Origin: Salinivirga sp035268865
Lineage (GTDB): Bacteria; Bacteroidota; Bacteroidia; Bacteroidales; Salinivirgaceae
DNA length: 8,746 nt
Direction of reading: 5' to 3'
Assembly: GCF_035268865.1 (NCBI RefSeq)
Contig: NZ_DATFKB010000244.1
Location: 1-8,746, forward strand
The notes under the pieces were generated by a model, which was given only the letters and a program-made list of their open reading frames with translations, made no database searches and had not been told where the DNA came from. Position numbers and translations under genes: made by a program. This document shows, piece by piece, positions 1 to 7,177 of this stretch (positions are counted from its first letter, which is position 1; each line of letters opens with the position of its first letter).

Positions 1-1
1 T

Positions 2-1645
2 GAAGAGGAAAAGCTTATAAATGAATTCACCAGCTTACAGAAAGATAAAAGCATTCAGCTTTATTTCAAAACCCTTGAATCAAATGAACTCAAACGTTTT
101 GAAGAGATACAAAAAAGCGAAAAGCTTGAGCGATATAATGAAATCAAGGAGACTGTAGAAAGCGGACAGATTGAGGAGCTTAAAAAGCAAATGGATGCTG
201 ACCACAAAGCAGAAAAGGAAAAAGCCAAACGTTTTAAAGCATTAAAAAAACATCCTGACTTAAAAAAATACTTTAAACTGATCAATAGCCCGGGATTCAA
301 GACCTATCAAGATATAAAAGAGAGCGAAAAACTCAAGAACTTCTATTCGCTTAAAGAGGCTGTAGAGAGTTTTGACTATAACAAGATCAATAAAGAAAAC
401 GAATCAGAATATAGCGAGCAAATTGATCAGCGCAATCGCTATCAGGGCCTCCAAAAAGACGGTGAGCTTAAAGTTTATTTTAAATTTGTTAATGCCGGGC
501 ATCCGGAATTTATTGATCAGACCTCCAGTGGAGAGTTAATGAACGAATACGAGGCATTGGAAATTTATCTGCAATCGGATGAATACCAGGAAAAGCTAAA
601 AGAAACAGATTTTAAAACATCTGATTTGTATAAATTGCAACAGGAGTATAAGCAGCTGCAGAAAGATCCGGATATTAAATTCTATCACAAGTTTGAGCAA
701 TCAAAAGCTTATAAAAACTACATCGCAGTAAAAGAAAGTGACAAGCTCAAGCGTTATTACGAACTCAAAGAACAAACCGAAGATCCGGCCTTCAGAGATA
801 AGGTTGAATACCTGAGAGATGATAAAAAGTTTGAAAAAACAGAGGAATACAAAAGCCTTGCAAAATATAAAGAACTCGAACAAAATGATGACCTGAAATG
901 GTACTTTAAGGTAACACAGGAAGACCGGTTTAAAGAATTACGGAAATGGGAAACCATTTTTAGTGAAGATTTCGACAATGCGCAACTGAATAAAGATGTA
1001 TGGAGCCCGGTTGTTTTTGCCGGCATGATGACCTTCAATGACAACTATGTGACAAAAGGAGAAAAACAATTCTTCACAAAAGGAGAAAACCTGCACATAG
1101 ATCATTCAGCCCTGAATATTGAGACCAAAAAAGAACATACTAAAGGCAAAAGCTGGAGTAAAAAACACGGATTCATGGAAGAAGAATTTGATTTTACTTC
1201 TGGCACACTGAACACAGCACAAGCCTTTCGTTTTAACCAGGGCAAAATAGAAGCTAAAGTAAGCTTGCAACAACCAGGCAATATCGTTCATGGATTGAGC
1301 CTTAAAGGAGAAAAAATCACACCACATATTGACCTCCTTAAAACGGGTAAAGGCAGCGGATACGAAGTACGCTACATACCCAAAGAAGACCAAACGCATA
1401 TTATAAGTCATAAGATTAAAGGTATCAACCTAAACGATAAATACTTTATTCATAGTCTTGAATGGAACGATAGCGAACTTATCTGGTCGCTGAACAATAT
1501 AGAAGTTGCAAGGGCAACGCATCAACTCAATGGAGAAGAACTTTATATTAGTTTAGCTTCCATTTTGGAAAAACAACCGGAAAACCTGCCGGCGAACTTT
1601 TCCATTGACTGGATTAAGGTTTACAAAAAGCAAGCAGCAGAATAG
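2..1645 (+). CDS. Repeat-array protein with C-terminal GH16-like (concanavalin-type) domain lacking catalytic glutamates; 5' end outside window
   Basis: The frame is open from base 2, so the start lies upstream. The Met at 191 is internal, because the repeat pattern continues before it. 547 residues are visible. The first ~315 are Lys/Glu/Tyr-rich and probably helical, built of four units of 69, 69, 69 and 73 residues plus the start of a fifth. From about base 947 a beta-sandwich follows with GH16 landmarks: an F-S-E-D-F-D start, an S-G-T-L-N-T...F-N-Q-G-K-I-E-A-K strand, and a terminal S-I-D-W-I-K-V-Y-K. The GH16 active-site pattern E-x-D-x-x-E reads H-I-D-L-L-K here (bases 1325-1342), and the aromatic W-P-A-F-W segment before it reads H-G-L-S-L-K. 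A lectin or scaffold role is therefore more likely than hydrolysis (inference). No T9SS sorting domain or other C-terminal anchor is visible. Localisation cannot be judged without the N-terminus. fmt begins 45 bases downstream. Confidence 0.85.
   Translation, partial: EEEKLINEFTSLQKDKSIQLYFKTLESNELKRFEEIQKSEKLERYNEIKETVESGQIEELKKQMDADHKAEKEKAKRFKALKKHPDLKKYFKLINSPGFKTYQDIKESEKLKNFYSLKEAVESFDYNKINKENESEYSEQIDQRNRYQGLQKDGELKVYFKFVNAGHPEFIDQTSSGELMNEYEALEIYLQSDEYQEKLKETDFKTSDLYKLQQEYKQLQKDPDIKFYHKFEQSKAYKNYIAVKESDKLKRYYELKEQTEDPAFRDKVEYLRDDKKFEKTEEYKSLAKYKELEQNDDLKWYFKVTQEDRFKELRKWETIFSEDFDNAQLNKDVWSPVVFAGMMTFNDNYVTKGEKQFFTKGENLHIDHSALNIETKKEHTKGKSWSKKHGFMEEEFDFTSGTLNTAQAFRFNQGKIEAKVSLQQPGNIVHGLSLKGEKITPHIDLLKTGKGSGYEVRYIPKEDQTHIISHKIKGINLNDKYFIHSLEWNDSELIWSLNNIEVARATHQLNGEELYISLASILEKQPENLPANFSIDWIKVYKKQAAE
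35..910 (+). repeat. Protein-level tandem repeat, ~69-residue period
   Basis: Five copies of the core L-x-K-[DH]-x-[DES]-[LI]-[KQ]-x-Y-[FH]-K, or close variants, begin at bases 35, 242, 449, 656 and 875. The steps are 207, 207, 207 and 219 bases (69, 69, 69 and 73 codons). A second core, S-[ED]-K-L-[KE]-x-[YF]-x-x-[LI]-K-E, lies 27 residues into units 1, 2 and 4 and is degenerate and shifted by one in unit 3. The residues before the first core resemble the end of a unit, so the array continues off the left edge. The units are diverged in sequence but constant in length, which points to a structural repeat and not to a recent slippage expansion. Confidence 0.8.
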
Positions 1646-1690
1646 CCGCTGTAAAAACACTACTTTATTAACACCCCGAAAAACAATTAT

Positions 1691-2632
1691 ATGCGCATTA
1701 TTTTCATGGGCACTCCCGATTTTGCCGTAAAATCACTTGAAACACTCAATATTAATTATAATGTGGTAGCAGTAGTAACTGCACCCGACAAAAAACGCGG
1801 CAGAGGCCAAAAGGTAATACCAACGCCGGTAAAAGAATTTGCCACGAAGACTGGCTTGCCAGTACTACAACCCTCGAACCTAAAAGACCCGGAATTCATT
1901 GAAATATTAAAATCTTATAATCCCGACCTAAACGTGGTAGTAGCATTTCGAATGCTGCCAGAGGCTGTATTTAGTCTGCCCACCAACGGATCCATTAATT
2001 TACATGCAAGCCTGCTACCCGATTACCGTGGAGCCGCTCCAATTAACCATGCTATTATTAACGGTGAAAAGCAGACCGGGGTAACCACCTTTTTCCTCGA
2101 CAAAAAAATTGACACCGGCCGTATCATCATGCAACATAATGTAAACATTTACCCCAACGATACAGCCGGGACACTTCATGATAAGCTGATGGTTACAGGC
2201 GCTTCCATACTGAGTGCAACCGTAAAAGAAATTGAAGAAGGTACAGCAGAAGCAGCTCCTCAAATAAAGAAATCAGATAAATCAGCACCCAAAATTTACA
2301 AGGAAGATTGTGAGATAGACTGGTCAAAAGATGGCCGGGTTATACACAACTTCATACGCGGACTATCGCCCTACCCTGCTGCCTGGACAACTTTCACGAA
2401 AAACGGGAAGCCATTTACGGCCAAAATTTTTATGGGTCATTTCGCAAAAGAGGATCATGACATGATTCCAGGAATTTTAAAAATAAATGAAAACAAACTG
2501 GCAATAGCTGTTAAAAGAGGCTGGTACGAAATACAGGAGCTTCAGCCCCAATCAAAAAAACGTGTCACGGCTGAAGAGTTTCTAAGGGGGTTACAGAAAA
2601 GCGATGAACTCAAGCTAAAAATGCTATCATAA
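1691..2632 (+). CDS. fmt: Methionyl-tRNA formyltransferase
   Basis: Transfers a formyl group from 10-formyl-tetrahydrofolate to the amino group of Met-tRNA(fMet), preparing the initiator tRNA for translation in the cytoplasm. At 313 residues it is of normal family length. The N-terminal Rossmann-like formyltransferase domain (about 1-185) starts with M-R-I-I-F-M-G-T-P-D-F-A. It carries the signature N-L-H-A-S-L-L-P-D-Y-R-G-A-A-P-I, with catalytic-type Asn103 and His105, and Asp141 in K-I-D-T-G. The C-terminal OB-like tRNA-binding domain (about 205-313) includes I-R-G-L-S-P-Y-P-A-A-W and the end motif F-L-R-G. The ATG at 1691 gives the canonical N-terminus. Its upstream stretch is A-rich without a clear Shine-Dalgarno, usual for Bacteroidota. 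It may be read through from the upstream repeat gene, as no terminator is seen in the 45-base gap. Nothing looks degraded. Confidence 0.97.
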   Translation: MRIIFMGTPDFAVKSLETLNINYNVVAVVTAPDKKRGRGQKVIPTPVKEFATKTGLPVLQPSNLKDPEFIEILKSYNPDLNVVVAFRMLPEAVFSLPTNGSINLHASLLPDYRGAAPINHAIINGEKQTGVTTFFLDKKIDTGRIIMQHNVNIYPNDTAGTLHDKLMVTGASILSATVKEIEEGTAEAAPQIKKSDKSAPKIYKEDCEIDWSKDGRVIHNFIRGLSPYPAAWTTFTKNGKPFTAKIFMGHFAKEDHDMIPGILKINENKLAIAVKRGWYEIQELQPQSKKRVTAEEFLRGLQKSDELKLKMLS

Positions 2633-2686
2633 AAAAACATGCAATGCAAGTTACCTTATCGGTTTCTATGAAAAAAATATTCTGCG

Positions 2687-2705
2687 CCTGAAGTCTTATT
2701 TCAGG
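2687..2705 (-). terminator. Possible weak terminator hairpin between convergent fmt and UPF0104 gene
   Basis: A 6-bp perfect dyad (cctgaa / ttcagg, 7-base loop) lies in the 104-base convergent gap. Read on the minus strand it is followed, after about 9 bases, by a run of seven T (positions 2677-2671). It could end the glycosidase-glycosyltransferase-membrane protein transcript. The stem is short and the T run is not adjacent, so this is tentative. No equivalent T-tract follows it on the plus strand. Confidence 0.3.
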
Positions 2706-2736
2706 AAAAATAAAAACCTTTCTCACCTGTGATAAC

Positions 2737-3735
2737 TCAACTGACTTTCGCAGGCTCAGAAATTCTCTTTTTATTGACAAATGGTAATATTGCAAATGCA
2801 ATGGCTCCCAGAGGTAAGTGCACCAAATTAGTTACAGCGTGGGCCATTAGGGCAAAAACAGCAGCGGTATCGTGTCCAATACCGAAAAGCATCAGACTTT
2901 GTATGGCTAAAAAGTGCCAGGCACCCATACCCGATTGAATTGGCAATAAAAATGCTGAAGTAGCTACACCAAATGTAAAAGCAGCTGCAGTAAAACTCAC
3001 TTCTTTCATTGGCGGGTAGGCAAATATTAGAACGTAAAACATTAGTAACCAAAGCACATAAATCAATAAAGATAGCGCAAGGTACCATATTTTACCCTTA
3101 ATTTTGTATAACGAAGTAAAGCCCTCTTTTATATCGCGCCCAACCTTTTGCAACTTATCTCTGAAACGCTCAAATACATTGAACCGCCTAAGCAATAGCC
3201 AGACAACAATAAAAAAGGCAACCGAGCTACCAATAATTATCATCACACTAGAAAAACTCAAATTTTGCATACTGACCTCAGGTAGCTCTATGATTCTGAT
3301 AATCAACGGCATTTTCCAGACTAATAAGGCTGTAAATATCAGGAAGAGTATAAACAAATCTGTAAGCCTCTCCACCAATGCAGTACCGAACAATTTGGCC
3401 AGTGGTATTTTTTCATACCGATTAATAATACCGAGTCGCGCAATTTCGCCACCTCGAGGAATCACCTGATTGGTAAAAGCCAGAACTATTACCGATAAAA
3501 ATATATTGGTCGTTCGGGGGTTGTATTTCATCGGCTTGAAAAGCATTTTCCACCGTACTCCACGAACAAACTGACTTAAAATATTAATCAGAATCGATAC
3601 CCCTATCCAGAACGGATTAATTTTATTCAACTCATTGTATAACTGATCGAGTTTAGTATCGCGAAAAACCAACCATAAGAGACCGACGCCTACAATAAGA
3701 AAAACTGCAGACCTGACAACACGCTTTCTATCCAT
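2737..3735 (-). CDS. UPF0104 / LPG_synthase_TM (flippase-like) integral membrane protein
   Basis: 332 residues, very hydrophobic, with about eight membrane segments (near 8-24, 42-58, 77-93, 117-140, 163-183, 216-240, 248-286 and 291-319). The motif N-Q-V-I-P-R-G-G-E-I-A-R-L-G (89-102) and a later G-M-G-A-W-H-F (269-275) are the conserved landmarks of the UPF0104 family, which is related to the membrane part of the MprF lysylphosphatidylglycerol synthase. The soluble aminoacyl-transferase half of MprF is absent, so lipid lysinylation is not expected. A role in handling or translocating a lipid-linked product is inferred. Its ATG lies inside the end of the glycosyltransferase gene (8-base overlap), implying translational coupling and a shared pathway. 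It is the last gene of the minus-strand block, convergent with fmt. The family call is firm; the substrate is unknown. Confidence 0.88.
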   Translation of the reverse strand: MDRKRVVRSAVFLIVGVGLLWLVFRDTKLDQLYNELNKINPFWIGVSILINILSQFVRGVRWKMLFKPMKYNPRTTNIFLSVIVLAFTNQVIPRGGEIARLGIINRYEKIPLAKLFGTALVERLTDLFILFLIFTALLVWKMPLIIRIIELPEVSMQNLSFSSVMIIIGSSVAFFIVVWLLLRRFNVFERFRDKLQKVGRDIKEGFTSLYKIKGKIWYLALSLLIYVLWLLMFYVLIFAYPPMKEVSFTAAAFTFGVATSAFLLPIQSGMGAWHFLAIQSLMLFGIGHDTAAVFALMAHAVTNLVHLPLGAIAFAILPFVNKKRISEPAKVS

Positions 3736-4495
3736 TATTTCTTAATAAAACCTGAATTTTTTCATTTAAATCTTTCTGCAGTTTTTTCAGCGAATCTTTA
3801 ATACTATCGCCCTGCTCTCCAAATGAATTTGAAATACGTTGGGTAATCAGGTCATAGTTTCTGAGTAAAGTTACAGCAATTTCTTTTCCTTCATCTATAA
3901 ACTCCCTGGTAGCTTTATCAGCCGATGTTTTATCGTATTTTGTGGGATGTGTAAGCCCATCCAGCAGCGTGTACTTAATCTTTTTTCCATGTGCCTGGAA
4001 ATAAAGGTTCATATAGGTCTCTACCCCGAATCGAATATCCTGAATGTTTTCCAGAATCGGTTCAAGGTCTTTTTTATACAACGCACGTTCACCCGTAAGG
4101 CTTTTAAACGGATTTACCCGATAATCGATCAAAGTTTCAGAAGGTGAACCCAGCACCATATCGGCCTCGTCACCCAATGGACTGAGCAACTGCTCGAAGT
4201 GTTCTTTTTTAATACCAGAAACATCAGCATCAAAGAAAAGGATTATATCGCGTTCAGCTTTCTGCACTCCGAGTGCCATTGCATTGCTCTTTCCCTGATT
4301 TTCATCGAGCCTTATATAGCGAAAATCCAGTTCCTTATTCAGTGACCTTAATATTTCTTCGGTTTTATCCTGAGACCCGTCATCAACAACAACAAGCTCG
4401 CTCTCAGGATTATATTCTCTGCATTTAGATACCACATCTTCGATTGTGGGTTCTTCGTTATAGGCACAAATCACAATACTTGTTTTTTCTTTCAT
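3728..4495 (-). CDS. Family 2 glycosyltransferase (GT-A fold), soluble, DPM1-like
   Basis: 255 residues. The N-terminal GT-A domain opens with T-S-I-V-I-C-A-Y-N-E-E (5-15). It contains V-V-V-D-D-G-S (35-41) for nucleotide binding, E-N-Q-G-K-S-N-A (65-72) and the metal/nucleotide-sugar D-A-D motif at 89-91 (F-F-D-A-D-V). The segment T-G-E-R-A-L-Y (134-140) sits where an acceptor-site motif is usual. There is no transmembrane segment, unlike GtrB/ArnC-type enzymes, and the last ~65 residues are charged and probably helical. It should transfer a sugar from an activated nucleotide or lipid donor at the cytoplasmic membrane face; sugar and acceptor cannot be read from sequence. It starts 6 bases after the glycosidase stop and overlaps the UPF0104 gene by 8 bases, so the three are very likely one operon, with the membrane protein as its likeliest partner. 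Confidence 0.9.
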   Translation of the reverse strand: MKEKTSIVICAYNEEPTIEDVVSKCREYNPESELVVVDDGSQDKTEEILRSLNKELDFRYIRLDENQGKSNAMALGVQKAERDIILFFDADVSGIKKEHFEQLLSPLGDEADMVLGSPSETLIDYRVNPFKSLTGERALYKKDLEPILENIQDIRFGVETYMNLYFQAHGKKIKYTLLDGLTHPTKYDKTSADKATREFIDEGKEIAVTLLRNYDLITQRISNSFGEQGDSIKDSLKKLQKDLNEKIQVLLRNNG

Positions 4496-4501
4496 ATTTG
4501 A

Positions 4502-6466
4502 TTATTTATGGTTAGCTTTTGAAAATGTAACCCGGCGAAATATAGTATTCCCCATAGGAACTAGCAAATATCTTTCGCGATTTCCTTTTTTATCTACTAA
4601 GGTCGATTCAATTTTTACAGCCGGATCATCCCATGGTGTCAAAAGGTTATCGTCCTTCGCAGGGATAAAATTCATTGGTGCATTCGCATCGATTTTTAGT
4701 TTCCAATTGCTTTTATCTTTTGCTTTTATCTTATAGCGGTAAAATCCACTGTTATAATACTCTTTAACTTTTTTCAGTTTATGTTCAAAAGGTAAGGCAT
4801 ATACCAATGGTCCGCGTTGAACATAAACACCCTTACCCTTTACAGTTTTTGATTCCGGCTGATCGTGCTGCTGAATTTTAAAGTTAAACTTTACAGTAAC
4901 ACTTTCACCTGGTTTCCATTGATTACTAATTATAATGCGGTCGGTTAATTCTTCGACCTGTGCTCCATCGGGGCTATCTAGTTCAAAATCCTGGCAATTA
5001 AACGGCTTTCTCAACACAAGATCAAAGCTCACAGGTTGATCGGGCTTGATTTTAAAAACAATTTTGTCAGAAAAAGGATAATCAGTATCCTCGGTTATTT
5101 TTAGTGGTGTACCGTTCATATTTGTCTCAAGTACATTGGGTCCGTAGAGCAATGCGGCAAGTTGTTTATTGTCGTCACCTTTCATCCACATACCTTCAGC
5201 ATAATAAGGCATTAATCTGCCGGCGTTTAGAGCACAACATGCAGCTGCAAAGTGCGCAGCATCGTATGATTCACGCTTGGCTATTTCACTATGGTTAATT
5301 TTTATGCGATTGTCGGTCGTAAGATAGGAAACAGCCTTTAAAACAGGCATACGTGCGCCCTGACCTGCATTAAAGGTCATTTTTTCAATGCGGTCGGCTA
5401 AACTAAAATCACCTGTAAATGAAATCATTTTATTCATTGGGCTGATCATTTCGGCAATACCGCAATATTCATAATGCTCATCAGCTGTTCCCTTGCGACC
5501 CTTAATCCACTCATCGCAGCGCATAGCGCCTCCAGGTGTGAGGTGCTGTTCCAGTTTCTCCATTAAATTTGATGCGGCGCTATCTAAAGCATGTCCGCTT
5601 TGTATGGCTGAAATAAACTCGGGGACAAATAGACCTTCGGCAATATGCGCACCATGTTTTTCAAACAATTCCGACTCATTAAGGAGCAGTTCAGTTTTCA
5701 AATCATCATCGCGTATATGCCCTTCATTAAAATCTTCGTATAATTTACCGGCAAATTCCAAATATTGCGCATCACCCGTGAGCCTGTAGAGCCATTCCAG
5801 ATTCTCAAAAAAACCAACACCATGACTTACGCCGCCACCTTTTGAGGTATGCAGGAAGTAATTCCTGTCCTGGTATTGCTGCATTACAAGTTTTGTAGCT
5901 TTCTCGGCAGCATTTAAAATTTCCTCATCGCCGGTAAATTCGTAATAGGCCAGCATGGCCATTAAAACTCTGCTTGTTGCCCAAAGTTCACCATTACCCC
6001 GTTCGTGGTTGAACCGGCATCCGGGTGCTTCACAATCGCGATAAATACCAATATATCCTTTCTCATTTGTGTGTTGAAGTAACTCATGCATCCATGAATT
6101 CATATGGTTGATATAGGTACTGTCGCCTGTTAAAAACGCCATACGTACCATAGCATCTTTCCAGTAACCTTCATGTTCTCCACTCCACCATTCTTTTCTT
6201 AAGGAAAATTTTCTTTTACTAATTCGGTTTTGATTAAAAAACACATCATGCGTTACGGTCTTGTTCACATCATCGTAATGCCCGATATACCCATCGTTTA
6301 AATCACGTTTTAATTGTTTATTGATCCAGCCGGTAGGATTAATTTCGCCGGCCTTTAAAATGTTATACTGATAAATATCTGTCACAATATTCCTTTCTTT
6401 TGTTTGTTGAAAACTTCCATTCATAGCGATACTAAGGCTTAAAACTATAGCAAAGTATGTAAACAT
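4502..6466 (-). CDS. Exported GH127/DUF1680-type glycoside hydrolase (beta-L-arabinofuranosidase-like)
   Basis: 654 residues from the ATG at 6466, which has a GGAG Shine-Dalgarno 6 bases upstream. An in-frame TTG at 6478 would add four residues but has no such signal. A hydrophobic stretch at about 5-15 suggests export, though the n-region lacks Lys or Arg and there is no lipobox Cys. DUF1680 landmarks follow: W-W-S-G-E-H-E-G-Y-W-K-D (93-104), an (alpha/alpha)6-barrel region with several T-G-D helix ends, and R-G-P-L-V-Y-A-L in the C-terminal beta part. In characterised GH127 enzymes Glu-x-Cys plus a Cys-Cys pair bind zinc, and one cysteine is the nucleophile. Here Glu333-x-Cys335 and Cys410-Cys411 match that pattern and spacing, with Glu319 a candidate acid/base. 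The enzyme is therefore probably active. The substrate, possibly beta-L-arabinofuranose, is inference. It is the first gene of a three-gene operon, divergent from ndk. Confidence 0.88.
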   Translation of the reverse strand: MFTYFAIVLSLSIAMNGSFQQTKERNIVTDIYQYNILKAGEINPTGWINKQLKRDLNDGYIGHYDDVNKTVTHDVFFNQNRISKRKFSLRKEWWSGEHEGYWKDAMVRMAFLTGDSTYINHMNSWMHELLQHTNEKGYIGIYRDCEAPGCRFNHERGNGELWATSRVLMAMLAYYEFTGDEEILNAAEKATKLVMQQYQDRNYFLHTSKGGGVSHGVGFFENLEWLYRLTGDAQYLEFAGKLYEDFNEGHIRDDDLKTELLLNESELFEKHGAHIAEGLFVPEFISAIQSGHALDSAASNLMEKLEQHLTPGGAMRCDEWIKGRKGTADEHYEYCGIAEMISPMNKMISFTGDFSLADRIEKMTFNAGQGARMPVLKAVSYLTTDNRIKINHSEIAKRESYDAAHFAAACCALNAGRLMPYYAEGMWMKGDDNKQLAALLYGPNVLETNMNGTPLKITEDTDYPFSDKIVFKIKPDQPVSFDLVLRKPFNCQDFELDSPDGAQVEELTDRIIISNQWKPGESVTVKFNFKIQQHDQPESKTVKGKGVYVQRGPLVYALPFEHKLKKVKEYYNSGFYRYKIKAKDKSNWKLKIDANAPMNFIPAKDDNLLTPWDDPAVKIESTLVDKKGNRERYLLVPMGNTIFRRVTFSKANHK

Positions 6467-6539
6467 TTGGTACTCCAATCTTTTTTAAAATGTTCACCTG
6501 TCTATATTTACAACTCATAGGCCCCTCATGATGTTGAAA

Positions 6540-6575
6540 AAAATATAGTCTCTCAGAATTCAGACATATCCAAAA
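6540..6575 (-). promoter_or_regulatory. Possible Bacteroidota-type promoter for the glycosidase operon
   Basis: On the minus strand TTTTG (6575-6571) is followed 23 bases later by TATATTTT (6547-6540). This resembles the Bacteroidota -33 TTTG and -7 TAnnTTTG elements, with one mismatch in the last base of the -7 box and a spacer a little longer than usual. A start near 6535 would give a leader of about 70 bases. AT-rich sequence makes chance matches common, so this is only a candidate. Confidence 0.22.
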
Positions 6576-6595
6576 CTAAGAATACTTATTACTTG

Positions 6596-6615
6596 CTGAG
6601 CTGCTTTTTGCTCAG
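6596..6615. other. 6-bp dyad (hairpin/operator-like) in the divergent glycosidase-ndk region
   Basis: ctgagc (6596-6601) and gctcag (6610-6615) form a perfect inverted repeat around an 8-base, T-rich loop, and the plus strand continues with aatcttttta. In the plus orientation this looks like an intrinsic terminator or attenuator 75 bases before ndk, but no gene upstream on that strand needs one. It could instead be a binding site shared by the divergent promoters. The dyad is directly visible; its function is not. Confidence 0.35.
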
Positions 6616-6690
6616 AATCTTTTTATCTTAGCTAAACATTTTTTCTGGTAGAATGTAAATATTGAATGTTTAATCCATAAAAATTATAAC

Positions 6691-7143
6691 ATGGCAGGTA
6701 CTATTACTTTCACTATCATTAAACCCGGTGCTGTAAAAAATGAGCATATCGGTCCTATCTTAGACAAAATTTCAGATGCAGGATTTCACATTGCAGCGAT
6801 GAAAATGGTTCAGCTAAGCCGCAGTGAAGCACGTAGCTTTTACTGCATTCATAAAGACAAGCCATTCTTTGAAGATTTGGTGGAATTTATGGTATCGGGA
6901 CCAATTGTTGCTGCCATATTACAGAAAGAGAATGCTGTTGATGATTTCCGCAAACTCATCGGTAATACAGATCCAACAAAAGCAGAACCGGGAACAATCC
7001 GTCATATGTTTGCAAAATCAGTACAGGCTAATGCTGTACATGGATCAGATAGTGATGAGAATGCGCAAAAAGAGAGTGAGTACTTTTTTGCCGGTTACGA
7101 GAAGTTTTTTGAAGTAAAAAAAACGAGTTGCAGCGAAAAGTGA
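6691..7143 (+). CDS. ndk: Nucleoside diphosphate kinase
   Basis: Moves the gamma-phosphate of ATP to nucleoside diphosphates through a phosphohistidine, balancing (d)NTP pools in the cytoplasm. At 150 residues it has family length with a short polar tail (K-T-S-C-S-E-K). The catalytic His117 lies in N-A-V-H-G-S-D-S. Nucleotide-site residues are present: Lys11 in T-I-I-K-P-G-A-V, Tyr51 in F-Y-C-I-H-K-D-K-P-F, Arg87, Thr93 in G-N-T-D-P, Arg104 and Asn114. The ATG at 6691 matches the standard N-terminus; no strong Shine-Dalgarno is present. It stands alone on its strand, divergent from the glycosidase operon and convergent with the DUF721 gene 34 bases beyond its stop. All key residues are intact. 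Confidence 0.97.
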   Translation: MAGTITFTIIKPGAVKNEHIGPILDKISDAGFHIAAMKMVQLSRSEARSFYCIHKDKPFFEDLVEFMVSGPIVAAILQKENAVDDFRKLIGNTDPTKAEPGTIRHMFAKSVQANAVHGSDSDENAQKESEYFFAGYEKFFEVKKTSCSEK

Positions 7144-7177
7144 GTAAATCTCAAAAGCATTAAATGCCCTCAAAGCA

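Noticed and set aside
191..193. Start codon for the first gene
   Set aside because: The frame is open back to base 2 and a full repeat core precedes this Met, so it is internal.
3104..3469. 121-codon plus-strand open frame
   Set aside because: It lies wholly antisense to the UPF0104 gene, has Ser/Ile-rich low-complexity composition, and is explained as a shadow of that gene.
2737..3735. Reading the UPF0104 protein as MprF (lysylphosphatidylglycerol synthase)
   Set aside because: Only the membrane domain is present; the C-terminal aminoacyl-transferase domain is missing and 332 residues is too short.
6824..7117. 97-codon open frame within ndk in another frame
   Set aside because: ndk is fully intact in its own frame, with all catalytic residues; this frame has no recognisable domain.
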